In this document: in pieces, positions 47,069-55,275 of the stretch
How positions within the stretch are numbered: position 1 is the first letter of the stretch
Layout of the letters: every line of letters begins with the position of its first letter
Source: JAQBQB01 sp963757185
GTDB lineage: Bacteria > Gemmatimonadota > Gemmatimonadetes > Gemmatimonadales > Gemmatimonadaceae
Direction of reading: 5' to 3'
Assembly: GCA_963757185.1 (NCBI GenBank)
Contig: CAVWQI010000005.1
Span: 186,001-250,000 of the forward strand
DNA: 64,000 nt
Position numbers and translations under genes: made by a program
Notes under the pieces: model-generated
What the model was told of the DNA's origin: nothing
The model's database searches: none
Seen by the model: only the letters and a program-made list of their open reading frames with translations

Positions 47069-47667
47069 TGGCGTTCACGCTGCCTGCATTGCCGTACGCG
47101 AATGACGCGCTCGAGCCGCACATCGACGCGCGGACGATGGAAATCCACCACACGAAGCATCATCAGGCGTACGTCAACAATCTCAACGCCGCGATCGAGA
47201 AGGCGCCGGAGCTGGCGAGCAAGTCTCTCGACGATTTGATGCGCGGCATCAATTCCGTTCCCGAGGCCGTACGCACCGCGGTCCGCAACAACGGCGGCGG
47301 CCACTGGAACCACAGCTTGTTCTGGCAACTGATGGGGCCCGGCAAGGGCGGCGAGCCGACGGGCAAGCTGGCCGACGCGATCAAATCGGCGTTCGGCGAT
47401 TTCAACAAATTCAAAGAGCAGTTCGCGGCGGCGGGCGTGGGACGTTTCGGATCGGGATGGGCCTGGCTGGTCAACGACGGCGGCAAGCTCTCGATCACGA
47501 GCACGCCGAACCAGGACAATCCCCTCATGGAAGGCAAGACCGCGATCCTCGGCCTCGACGTCTGGGAGCACGCGTACTACCTGAAATACCAGAACCGTCG
47601 GCCGGACTACATCACGGCGTGGTGGAACGTCGTGAACTGGGATGCGGTCGCGGAGCGATATCGCTAA
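47068..47667 (+). CDS. sodA: Superoxide dismutase (Fe/Mn family)
   Basis: A 199-residue Fe/Mn SOD. All metal ligands are visible: His in HTKHHQAYVNNLN, His in GGGHWNHSLFWQLMGP, and Asp/His in GLDVWEHAYYLKYQNRRPDY. Start ATG has AAGGAG upstream and overlaps the DedA stop. The residue pattern does not decide Fe versus Mn. Probably cytoplasmic; no signal peptide. Confidence 0.95.
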   Translation: MAFTLPALPYANDALEPHIDARTMEIHHTKHHQAYVNNLNAAIEKAPELASKSLDDLMRGINSVPEAVRTAVRNNGGGHWNHSLFWQLMGPGKGGEPTGKLADAIKSAFGDFNKFKEQFAAAGVGRFGSGWAWLVNDGGKLSITSTPNQDNPLMEGKTAILGLDVWEHAYYLKYQNRRPDYITAWWNVVNWDAVAERYR

Positions 47668-47720
47668 CGGCGGGCCGTGGCAGGCAGGCTTCGATTGGCG
47701 GCGTAGAAAGGGGAACGACA

Positions 47721-47822
47721 ATGACGCAGATTTGAACGGCGATGACGCGAATTGACGGCGAAAAAACGACTGGGTAAATCCCCGATTTCATCTGCGGGAT
47801 TGCAGTTCCAAATCTGCGTCAT
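47721..47822. repeat. 14-bp perfect inverted repeat flanking a 74-bp spacer
   Basis: ATGACGCAGATTTG at 47721-47734 is the exact reverse complement of 47809-47822. The motif partly recurs inside (GATGACGCGAATTGACGG at about 47740). It sits between the convergent sod and amidohydrolase genes. It could be a small non-autonomous repeat or a terminator pair; no ORF lies inside. Confidence 0.6.
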
Positions 47823-47872
47823 CAGCGTTTGATTCTTGGTCGACGCCAATGGTGGCTCGCCGGGCGATGCAC

Positions 47873-49114
47873 TTACGGCGCTCCGGTGAACACCATCCCT
47901 CCGCGCATCACGAACGTCACCTTCGTGATCGCGGCGATGTCCTGTGACGGATCGCCGCGCACGGCGATCAGGTCCGCATCGTAACCGGGCGCTATCGAAC
48001 CGATCTTGTCGCCCAAGCCCAGAGCGGCCGCCGTCGCCGACGTCGCCGACGTGATCGCGTCCATCGGGCGTTGGCCGGCTTTCACGCGGCAGAGCAGCTC
48101 ATCCGCGTTGTGTCCGTGCGCCAGGGCGACGGCGTCGGTGCCGAAGACGATCTTCAATCGGGGAGTGGCGATCGCCTTCCTGAACATCGCGGTCGCCGTG
48201 GGAATCGCGTTCGCCAGCGCGATGAACGACGAGTCCGAGAACCCGGAGCGCGCGTAGACGTCGCGATGGTCGATGTAGTTCTGGAAGACCAGACAGACCT
48301 GCGGATCGAAGATCGTTCCGTGCTCGGCCATCAACGTGAGCTCGGCCTGCGTCGCGAACGTACCGTGCTCGATCTCGGTGCAGCCGGCGAGCGTGGCCGC
48401 ACGCACGCTCCCCGCGCTGATCGCGTGGACGACCGAGCGCAGCCCCTGCGCTTTCGCCTCGCCGCAAATCGCGGCGAGCTGCTCGTCGGACAGCGTCTGG
48501 GCGCCGCCGGCGCCGAGCCCCGCCGAGGCGAAGAGCTTGATGACGTCGGCGCCGCGCGCCTTGAGCGAACGCACCAATGCGCGCAACGAGTCGGGAGACG
48601 GATTCTTGTTGCTGAGCTGCGTGATCGACGTGAGGATGCGCGGCCCGGGGATCTGCCACCGCGCGACCGCGTCGCGGAGGTCGAGGTCTTCGACGCCGCC
48701 GACGCTCTGGATCGTGGTGAACCCGGCCATCAATGTTGCGTAGAGGTTGCCGGCACGGGCTAACGCGGATTCGGTCGGCGTGTCTCCATCGCGAGCGTCG
48801 TGGAGCGCGCCCTTTCGATTGATGTACCAGCCGGGGTGCACGTGGGCGTCGATCAATCCCGGAAGCAACGTGGCGTCCCCCAGTTCGTACGTCGCCTTCA
48901 CGCCTCCCTCGGTCGCGGAACCGACGCTCACGATCCGCCCGTCGCGCACCGTGACGAGCACGTTCGCGGTTTCCTTGCCGTGCCCGTCGATCATCCGCGC
49001 CGCGTGTATCGTCACTGCGCTCGAGCCCGCCGGCGACAGGGATGAGTACTGAGCGGTAGCGATGGCCGGAGCGACTAGCGCTATTCCGGCGGCGGCGATT
49101 GAAAGAGTTCTCAT
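47873..49114 (-). CDS. Secreted amidohydrolase (imidazolonepropionase-like)
   Basis: A 413-residue protein with a signal peptide (RTLSIAAAGIALVAPAIATA) from the ATG at 49114. The metal-dependent amidohydrolase barrel has LIDAHVHPG (HxH), GADVIKLFASAG, SVVHAISAGSVRAATLAGC with EHGTF, and FGTDAVALAHGHN (metal Asp). Relatives cleave Xaa-Pro or cyclic amide bonds of peptides. A paralogue lies at 61186. Upstream open codons to 49360 are not credible. Confidence 0.85.
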   Translation of the reverse strand: MRTLSIAAAGIALVAPAIATAQYSSLSPAGSSAVTIHAARMIDGHGKETANVLVTVRDGRIVSVGSATEGGVKATYELGDATLLPGLIDAHVHPGWYINRKGALHDARDGDTPTESALARAGNLYATLMAGFTTIQSVGGVEDLDLRDAVARWQIPGPRILTSITQLSNKNPSPDSLRALVRSLKARGADVIKLFASAGLGAGGAQTLSDEQLAAICGEAKAQGLRSVVHAISAGSVRAATLAGCTEIEHGTFATQAELTLMAEHGTIFDPQVCLVFQNYIDHRDVYARSGFSDSSFIALANAIPTATAMFRKAIATPRLKIVFGTDAVALAHGHNADELLCRVKAGQRPMDAITSATSATAAALGLGDKIGSIAPGYDADLIAVRGDPSQDIAAITKVTFVMRGGMVFTGAP

Positions 49115-49178
49115 TGACCGTGGCGGTAGAGGCCGATCGGGGCGGCGCGACGGGATTCGCGGGGTGCCGCGCGACCGC

Positions 49179-49194
49179 GGCACCGAAACTGCCC
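49179..49194 (+). promoter_or_regulatory. Conserved leader motif, copy 1
   Basis: GGCACCGAAACTGCCC is identical to 49797-49812. Each copy ends 64-66 bases before the ATG of a small lipoprotein gene, and both are followed by an AGCTCGCTC and a strong ribosome site. It was probably duplicated with the gene, and may be a promoter element. Confidence 0.5.
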
Positions 49195-49259
49195 TTTGGT
49201 CCAACAACGACGGAGTTCGAGCGATTCGCATCAGCTCGCTCCCCGAGGAGGATAAACAT

Positions 49260-49679
49260 ATGACACGTGTTGGAATCGGCGTCAGGTGCGCGATCTGCGC
49301 GGCCGCGCTCGTTGGATGCATGCAGAGCGAAACGCGAACGCAGTCAGCCGCCGGGGACATCGAGGTTGATTCACTGTCGGCGACGCGGACGGTTCTGCTC
49401 CGCGTGCAGAACGACTATCCGGAGAAGGTGCGCGTCTACACAATGATGGGCGGGCAGCCCAACGAGGTCGCCAGCGTCGCGACGAAGGGAATTCGGACCG
49501 TCGTGCTCGACCCGAACCTGTTTCCGTATCCGTCCATTTCGTTCGAGGTAAAAGCCGAACACGGCGACATGGCCACAAAGCTCGGACCATACACGCTGTA
49601 CAAGGGCGAGACGGCTGAACTCGTCGTCACACCCGATTTGAATCTCTCTCGAATAGACATTCACCACTCAACGCCTTAA
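49260..49679 (+). CDS. Small lipoprotein, paralogue 1
   Basis: A 139-residue protein with a lipobox (AAALVGC, Cys about residue 20). The mature part is a compact beta-rich domain: TVLLRVQNDYPEKVRVYTMM, EVASVATKGIRTVVLDPNLF, LGPYTLYKGETAELVVTPDL. It shares this layout with the next two genes. GAGGAGG precedes the ATG. Function unknown; members may bind or buffer something at the envelope. Confidence 0.75.
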   Translation: MTRVGIGVRCAICAAALVGCMQSETRTQSAAGDIEVDSLSATRTVLLRVQNDYPEKVRVYTMMGGQPNEVASVATKGIRTVVLDPNLFPYPSISFEVKAEHGDMATKLGPYTLYKGETAELVVTPDLNLSRIDIHHSTP

Positions 49680-49699
49680 AGCCCGCGCTCAAGCGACAA

Positions 49700-49755
49700 A
49701 ACGAGGCCCCCGGGTCGTGGCACGCTCCGCGTGACACGGCAAGGCGGGCCTCGTT
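49700..49755. terminator. Large nested hairpin between paralogues 1 and 2
   Basis: AACGAGGCCC (49700-49709) pairs with GGGCCTCGTT (49746-49755); inside it CACGC-tcc-GCGTG forms a second stem. It lies 20 bp after the first lipoprotein stop. There is no T tract, so it may act as an attenuator, processing site or protective 3' structure. Confidence 0.55.
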
Positions 49756-49796
49756 CGCTATTCGGCTCGCACGCCGCGCGTCGAACACGAGTCGTC

Positions 49797-49812
49797 GGCA
49801 CCGAAACTGCCC
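49797..49812 (+). promoter_or_regulatory. Conserved leader motif, copy 2
   Basis: Identical 16 bases to 49179-49194, at the same distance from the next lipoprotein ATG (49876). No third copy precedes paralogue 3, which starts 10 bp after paralogue 2 and must share its message. Confidence 0.5.
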
Positions 49813-49875
49813 CTCTGACCATCCGGTGGGCAGTCGAGCGGATGCGATTCTTCAGCTCGCTCGAAGGAGGAGGTA

Positions 49876-50283
49876 ATGAGCCCCATGCGAATGCTCGTCA
49901 CGGGCGCCGCCGTCGCGGCGCTGCACGCATGCACGCAAACCCACAATCGGTCGGCCGCGGGTGACATCGACGTTGCCGCATTCACGGCGTCGCGCACCGT
50001 GTTGGTTCGCGTTCAGAACGCCTACCCGACAAGGGTTCAGGTCTTCACCGTGATCGGTGACAGGACCACCGAACTGACCAACGTCGCGACCGACGGCGTG
50101 CAGACGGTGGCACTCGACCCGAGCCTGTTCCCGGGCACGTCGTTCTCTCTCGAGATCGTCCCGGTGACCGGCCCGTCGAAGCAGCTCGGACCGTTTCGTT
50201 TGAGCAAGGGCCAGACGGCCAACCTCATCATCACGCCTGACCTCGACTCGGCGCGAGTAGAGGTCCGTCCTTCGACGCCCTAA
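49876..50283 (+). CDS. Small lipoprotein, paralogue 2
   Basis: A 135-residue lipoprotein-like protein. The hydrophobic N-terminus ends AAVAALHAC, so the lipobox is imperfect (His at -2). The domain repeats the paralogue pattern: TVLVRVQNAYPTRVQVFTVI, ELTNVATDGVQTVALDPSLF, LGPFRLSKGQTANLIITPDL. GGAGGAGG lies just before the ATG. It is followed after 9 bases by paralogue 3. Confidence 0.75.
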   Translation: MSPMRMLVTGAAVAALHACTQTHNRSAAGDIDVAAFTASRTVLVRVQNAYPTRVQVFTVIGDRTTELTNVATDGVQTVALDPSLFPGTSFSLEIVPVTGPSKQLGPFRLSKGQTANLIITPDLDSARVEVRPSTP

Positions 50284-50292
50284 GGAGCAAGC

Positions 50293-50715
50293 ATGACTCG
50301 CGTTTCAATCGGCGCCGCCGCGGCGGCCATGGTGTTGCTCGCCGCGTGCGCGCACGAAAGCGGCGTACGATCCCAGACGGCCGCCGGCGAGCTCGCGTTC
50401 GATACGCTGCAGCCGCCGGTGGCGACCGCGGTGGTGCTGCGCGTCCAGAACGATTTCCCGACCGCGGTGAAGGTCTACGCCGAGGCCAACGAAGACACGA
50501 ACGAGGTGGCCACGGTCGCGGCCGGGACGAGCCAGACCGTCGGCATCGGAACGGACTTCTTCCGCTATGCGCTCACGACGTTCGAAGTGAGGCCGGTGAA
50601 CGACAGCGCGTCGACGCTACTCGGTCCGCTCAACTTGAACAAAGGCGATCGAGTCAGGATCGTCGTGTCGGCGAAGCTCGATTCGTCCCACGTGTACCAG
50701 AACGGCAACTGGTAG
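50293..50715 (+). CDS. Small lipoprotein, paralogue 3
   Basis: A 140-residue lipoprotein with a clear lipobox (VLLAAC). The domain is the most divergent of the three: VVLRVQNDFPTAVKVYAEAN, EVATVAAGTSQTVGIGTDFF, LGPLNLNKGDRVRIVVSAKL. It abuts the convergent speA stop with no spacer. Co-transcribed with paralogue 2. Confidence 0.75.
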   Translation: MTRVSIGAAAAAMVLLAACAHESGVRSQTAAGELAFDTLQPPVATAVVLRVQNDFPTAVKVYAEANEDTNEVATVAAGTSQTVGIGTDFFRYALTTFEVRPVNDSASTLLGPLNLNKGDRVRIVVSAKLDSSHVYQNGNW

Positions 50716-52728
50716 CTACTGCGCGGCCTCGCCCTCGAGATACGTGTAGCCTTCGAGGCCCGCGACGTAGTCGGCGATGAACGTGTTGGCTTCCTGCCGC
50801 GTGATGTGTTTCGCGGCCGCGACCTTTCGCCTGAACGTCTGCAGGAGATCGGGGGCGCGGAACTGCACGTAGTTCAAGACCTCCGTCACCGTATCGCCGT
50901 GCACGAGGTCGGTGACGTCGTATCCGCCGTTGCTGGTGAGGCGGATGTGTACGGCGTTCGTGTCGCCGAACAGATTGTGCAGGTCGCCCAGGATCTCCTG
51001 ATACGCGCCGGTGAGGAAGACGCCGAGCATGTAGGGCTCGCCGTCGTGGAACTCGTGGAGCTCCAGGCTCGCGTTGGACGACGTTTCGCCCGCGAAGCGG
51101 TCGATCTTGCCGTCCGAGTCGCAGGTCACGTCCTGGATCGTCCCACGGCGCGAAGGTTCCTCATTCAACCGATGAATCGGCATGATCGGGAACACGTGGT
51201 CGATCGCCCAGCTGTCGGGCAGCGACTGGAAGAGCGAGAAGTTGCAGAAGTAGCGGTCGACGAGCGTCGAGTCGAGATCGGCGATGATGTCGGCGAAGTC
51301 GGCGCCTTTCCGCAGGACCGACTTGGCCAGCACGTTCGCCGTGGCGAAGTAGATCTGCTCGGCCAGGGCGCGCTCGCGCAGCGTGAAGACGCCGCTGTTG
51401 AAGAGCTCCTGCGCGCGCTCCTTGTCGAACGTCATGTCGTGGTAGATCTCGCGCACGCGCCGCTTCGACACGCTCTTCCGCGAGGCGTCGCGGTGGTCGG
51501 CGAGCATCTCGTGCAGCAGCTGGTGGTCGTCTTCGGTCAGCTCGGGCACGGGGCGGTCGGCCTGTGACTCGACGTCGATCACCTTGATCAGCAGCAGCGC
51601 GTGGTGCGCCGTCAGCGCCCGCCCCGATTCGCTGATGATGTGGGGCATGGGGATGTCGTGCTCGCGGCACGACTCCGCGAGGGTGTACACGACGTCGTTC
51701 GCGTATTCCTGGAGCGAGTAGTTCACGCTCGCGTCGGCGGTCGAGTTGGTGCCGTCGTAATCGACGCCGAGGCCGCCGCCCACGTCCACGTGCGTGATGT
51801 CGAGCCCGAGGTTGCGCAGCTCGACGTAGAACCGCGTCAACTCGGTCAAACCGAGCTTGATGAAGCGAATGTCCGTGATCTGCGATCCGAGATGGAAGTG
51901 GATCAACTTGACGATGTCGAGGCGGTTGGCGGCGCGCAGCTTGTCGATGGCTTGCATCAGCTGCGCGGAGTTGAGGCCGAACTTCGACTTCTCGCCGCCG
52001 CTCTCCTTCCAGCGGCCGAAGCCGCGCGACGCAAGCTTGATCCGCACGCCCGCCGTCGGCGTGACGCCCATTTCGTCCGCGACCTGGAGCAACACGTCGA
52101 TCTCGCTGAGCTGCTCGATCACGATGTAGACCTGGTGGCCGAGCTTCTGCCCCATGAGGGCGAGGCGCATGAACTCCTCGTCCTTGTAGCCGTTGCAGAT
52201 GATCAGATGCTCGGTGTCCTCGGCGAGGCCGAGGATGGCCTGGAGCTCGGGCTTGCTGCCGCACTCGAGGCCGACGCGCTTCTCCTTCCCGAATTCGACG
52301 ATCTCTTCGACGACGTGGCGCTGCTGGTTGACCTTGATCGGGTAGACCGTCGTGTAGCCGCCGGTGTAGCCGAACTCCTCGCGCGCCTGCTCGAACCGCG
52401 TCGTGAGGTCCTCGATGCGCGAACGGAGAATGTCCGAGAAGCGCAGCAGCACCGGGAGCGCGATCCCCTGCTCCTCGAGGTCGTTCGTGATCTCGTACAG
52501 GTCCACCGTGTGGTCGGGGCGATCCTTGTCCGGCCGCACGATCACATGGCCTTCGTCGTTCACGTCGAAGAACCCGGCCCCCCACCCCTCGATTCTGTAG
52601 AGCGCTCGAGCGGCGTCGATCGACCAGCCGTTGGACGTCGCGTCGCCGGCCGGCGCGGCGGCGGCCGCGCCGTTCGCGGGAGCGGCGGAGCCGGCGGCAG
52701 CGTCTGTTACGCGAGTGGTTGTAGCCAT
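50716..52728 (-). CDS. speA: Biosynthetic arginine decarboxylase
   Basis: A 670-residue PLP enzyme converting arginine to agmatine, the first step of one putrescine route. The PLP Lys lies in TTVYPIKVNQQRHVVEEI. Other family segments are VGLECGSKPELQAILGLAED, FHLGSQITDIRFIKLGLTEL and HVDVGGGLGVDYDGT. I used the ATG at 52728; an N-terminal Ala/Gly-rich segment of about 35 residues precedes the conserved part. Length matches SpeA. Confidence 0.94.
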   Translation of the reverse strand: MATTTRVTDAAAGSAAPANGAAAAAPAGDATSNGWSIDAARALYRIEGWGAGFFDVNDEGHVIVRPDKDRPDHTVDLYEITNDLEEQGIALPVLLRFSDILRSRIEDLTTRFEQAREEFGYTGGYTTVYPIKVNQQRHVVEEIVEFGKEKRVGLECGSKPELQAILGLAEDTEHLIICNGYKDEEFMRLALMGQKLGHQVYIVIEQLSEIDVLLQVADEMGVTPTAGVRIKLASRGFGRWKESGGEKSKFGLNSAQLMQAIDKLRAANRLDIVKLIHFHLGSQITDIRFIKLGLTELTRFYVELRNLGLDITHVDVGGGLGVDYDGTNSTADASVNYSLQEYANDVVYTLAESCREHDIPMPHIISESGRALTAHHALLLIKVIDVESQADRPVPELTEDDHQLLHEMLADHRDASRKSVSKRRVREIYHDMTFDKERAQELFNSGVFTLRERALAEQIYFATANVLAKSVLRKGADFADIIADLDSTLVDRYFCNFSLFQSLPDSWAIDHVFPIMPIHRLNEEPSRRGTIQDVTCDSDGKIDRFAGETSSNASLELHEFHDGEPYMLGVFLTGAYQEILGDLHNLFGDTNAVHIRLTSNGGYDVTDLVHGDTVTEVLNYVQFRAPDLLQTFRRKVAAAKHITRQEANTFIADYVAGLEGYTYLEGEAAQ

Positions 52729-52750
52729 GCGCCGAAAATAATCGAATTCG

Positions 52751-53353
52751 TCAGGGATAGAGACGACTGACGCGCCATTCGTTACCGTCCCGCTCGTACA
52801 CGTCCCGAATATGCAGGCGGTTCGGCCGTCCTTTCCAGAACTCGATACGGCTTGGAGCGACGCGGAATCCGGACCACTGCGCCGGCCGGGGCACGGGTCC
52901 ACGCGCGAATCGTTCCTCCATCTCAGCGACGCGTGCCTCGAGATCGCCCGAGTGCTCGATCGTTCGGCTCTGCAGTGACGCCCACGCCCCGATCTGGCTA
53001 CCGCGGGCGCGGGACGCGAAGTACGCGTCCGCCTCTTCGTCACTCACGTGATCCGCGGCCCCCTCCACGCGCACCTGAACTTCCATCGGCTGCCAGTGAA
53101 AGCACAACGCGGCCCGGCGAGTCGCGAGCAGCTCGCGCCCCTTTCGACTCTCGTGGTTCGTGTAGAAGACGAAGCCGCGGTCGTCCACGTTCTTGAGCAG
53201 GACGATCCGAACGCTCGGGGCGCCGCCCTCGTCCGCCGTGCCGAGGGCGAACGCCGTCGGCTCGGGCAAGACGTTACGGGGGAGTTTCGTCGCTTCTTCG
53301 AGGAGCGCGATGAATCGCGCGATCGGATCGCCGCCCACGGAGGCGTCGGTCAT
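52751..53353 (-). CDS. pdxH: Pyridoxamine 5'-phosphate oxidase
   Basis: A 200-residue FMN enzyme that makes PLP. Motifs include PSVRIVLLKNVDDRGFVFYT, NHESRKGRELLATRRAALCF, WQPMEVQVRVEGAADHVSDE and the C-terminal PSRIEFWKGRPNRLHIRDVY with RLYP. Start at ATG 53353, overlapping the ABC permease stop by 4 bp. It sits just before PLP-dependent speA in the same direction. Confidence 0.95.
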   Translation of the reverse strand: MTDASVGGDPIARFIALLEEATKLPRNVLPEPTAFALGTADEGGAPSVRIVLLKNVDDRGFVFYTNHESRKGRELLATRRAALCFHWQPMEVQVRVEGAADHVSDEEADAYFASRARGSQIGAWASLQSRTIEHSGDLEARVAEMEERFARGPVPRPAQWSGFRVAPSRIEFWKGRPNRLHIRDVYERDGNEWRVSRLYP

Positions 53354-54204
53354 CCGATGGCGCGCTTGAAGAAGCTCCGGGTGCCCAGCGTCCAGAAGAA
53401 CGCCGAGATCACAAGCAACGCGACGACGACGATGGAAAGGGGCATGTGCGGGACCGCCGGCGTCAGCGCTCCCCGCATCCCCTCGGCCACGTACACCATC
53501 GGGTTCACCAACACCAGGTATTTCATGACCGGGACGACGTCGAGCCCGCGCCACGGGTAGTACGCGCAACCGAAGAACAGCATCGGCGCGATGATCACGC
53601 TGAACATCAAGCCGATCTGCTGCGGCGCGATGGCCGTCCCCAGCCACATGCCGAGCGACGAGAACGCGAGCGAGCCGAGGAGCACGATGACCACGACTTC
53701 GCCGCCATGGGAGAGCGTGAGCGCCGGGATCGGCCCCATCACGAGACGCGCGATCGGCAGCACGAACGCCGCGGCGATGAAGCCCTGCAGCATCGCCGAG
53801 ACGATCTTTTCGGCGGCGATCACGAGCGTCGGGACGGGCGCGAGCAGCCGATCCTCGATCTCCTTGGTCCACCCGAAATCCTGAACCATCGGCAGCGCGA
53901 CCGATTGGATCGCCGACAGGCTCAGACTGACGGCGAGGATCCCGGGCAGCAGGGCGGTCTGATATCCCTTGCCGACGAAGCTCATCTTCGGCAGGAGATA
54001 GCCGAACACGACGAGAAAAAGGAGCGGCTGCATCGTCGTGCGCACGAGGAAGAACACCAGCTCCTTGCGCGCGACGCGCAAATCTCGCCGCAGGAGGGCG
54101 AAGAACACCGCCCACACGGATGCGGCATGTTCCTCCGCGCCCGGTGGGTGACGCGCCTCGGCGGCCACTCCGGGGGGTGGGGTTACGACGTCAACGGCGC
54201 TCAA
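53350..54204 (-). CDS. ABC-2 type exporter permease (DrrB-like)
   Basis: A 284-residue membrane protein with six helices, from TTG 54204 inside TTGA overlapping the ATPase stop. The ABC-2 pattern is visible: FFLVRTTMQPLLFLVVFGYL, EIEDRLLAPVPTLVIAAEKI, MFSVIIAPMLFFGCAYYPWR and VLVNPMVYVAEGMRGAL. The family exports drugs or polymers. Partner ATPase directly upstream. Confidence 0.9.
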   Translation of the reverse strand: MSAVDVVTPPPGVAAEARHPPGAEEHAASVWAVFFALLRRDLRVARKELVFFLVRTTMQPLLFLVVFGYLLPKMSFVGKGYQTALLPGILAVSLSLSAIQSVALPMVQDFGWTKEIEDRLLAPVPTLVIAAEKIVSAMLQGFIAAAFVLPIARLVMGPIPALTLSHGGEVVVIVLLGSLAFSSLGMWLGTAIAPQQIGLMFSVIIAPMLFFGCAYYPWRGLDVVPVMKYLVLVNPMVYVAEGMRGALTPAVPHMPLSIVVVALLVISAFFWTLGTRSFFKRAIG

Positions 54205-55235
54205 TCGAGTTTCCTCCCCGTGCGAGACACGAACAGCGTTTCGAGACTGGGCTCGATGAGCGTGATGTTCGCGACGGACGTGCCGCGCTCTTCGGCCGCC
54301 TGAATCACGGGCGAGATCACGCGCCCGCCGCGGTCGCTGAACACGCGGAGCAGCCTTCCCTGCGGCTCGGCGCGCAACACGCCATCGACCGCGCGGACGG
54401 CGTCCACCACGAGACTCGCGTCGCCGGACAGCGTGACCTCGATGAGCGTGCCGCCCGGCGCGCGCTGTTTGAGCGCCGCCGGCGTGTCCAGCTCGAGCAG
54501 CTCGCCGCGGTCGACGATCGCGACGCGGTCGCAGAGCTTGTCGGCCTCCTCCATGTAGTGCGTCGTCATGACGATCGTGCGACCCTCGGCGTGCAATCCG
54601 CGCAAGATGTCCCACAGCGCGAGCCGCGTCTGGGGGTCGAGACCCACCGTCGGCTCGTCGAGGAAGATGACGTGCGGCTCGTGGATCAGCGCGCGCGCGA
54701 TCATGAGACGCTGCTGCTGTCCCCCGGACATCTCGTCGACTTTGGCGTGCGCCTTGTCGGCGATCCCCAATTGCTCGAGCAACTGCATGGCGCGCGGCAC
54801 CGACTGCGAGGAGCCGATGCCGAAGTACGCGGCGTGGAACTGAAGGTTCTCGATGACGTTCAGGCTGCGGTCCGGGTTCGGCCGCTGCGGGACGACGCCG
54901 ATCCGCTGGCGCACCCGTACGGCGGCGGTCCGGACGTCGGCACCGCCGACGAGCGCCGTGCCCGATGTAGGACGTACGCGCGTCGTGAGAATCCCGATCG
55001 TCGTCGTCTTGCCGGCGCCATTGGGTCCGAGCAGACCGAAGAACTCGCCCTCGTTCACCGCCAGATCGAGTCCCTTGAGCGCGACGATTTCGCCGCGGGG
55101 CCACGCACCGGATGGAGTCGAGATGGGCGGACCGCCGGGCCCGCCGACCCCCGGCATCGCTCCCGCGCCGCGCCGCTTCGGTGCGGCGGGCGCGGGATAG
55201 ACCTTGCGCAATGCTCGGGTCTCGATCGCGGGCAT
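54201..55235 (-). CDS. ABC exporter ATP-binding protein (DrrA-like) with N-terminal insert
   Basis: A 344-residue ATPase: Walker A GPNGAGKTTT, signature MSGGQQQRLMIARAL, Walker B VIFLDEPTVGLDPQ, His in MTTHYMEEADKL, and a DrrA-type C-terminal domain. Between the first strand (TRALRKVYPAP) and the next (GEIVALKGLDLAVNEGEFFG) lies a Gly/Pro-rich insert of about 30 residues not usual in the family. ATG overlap with the permease indicates an operon. Confidence 0.92.
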   Translation of the reverse strand: MPAIETRALRKVYPAPAAPKRRGAGAMPGVGGPGGPPISTPSGAWPRGEIVALKGLDLAVNEGEFFGLLGPNGAGKTTTIGILTTRVRPTSGTALVGGADVRTAAVRVRQRIGVVPQRPNPDRSLNVIENLQFHAAYFGIGSSQSVPRAMQLLEQLGIADKAHAKVDEMSGGQQQRLMIARALIHEPHVIFLDEPTVGLDPQTRLALWDILRGLHAEGRTIVMTTHYMEEADKLCDRVAIVDRGELLELDTPAALKQRAPGGTLIEVTLSGDASLVVDAVRAVDGVLRAEPQGRLLRVFSDRGGRVISPVIQAAEERGTSVANITLIEPSLETLFVSRTGRKLD

Positions 55236-55275
55236 TGCTCGAAGTTAAGCCCGGGTCGGCCCTCGCCGCGAATCT

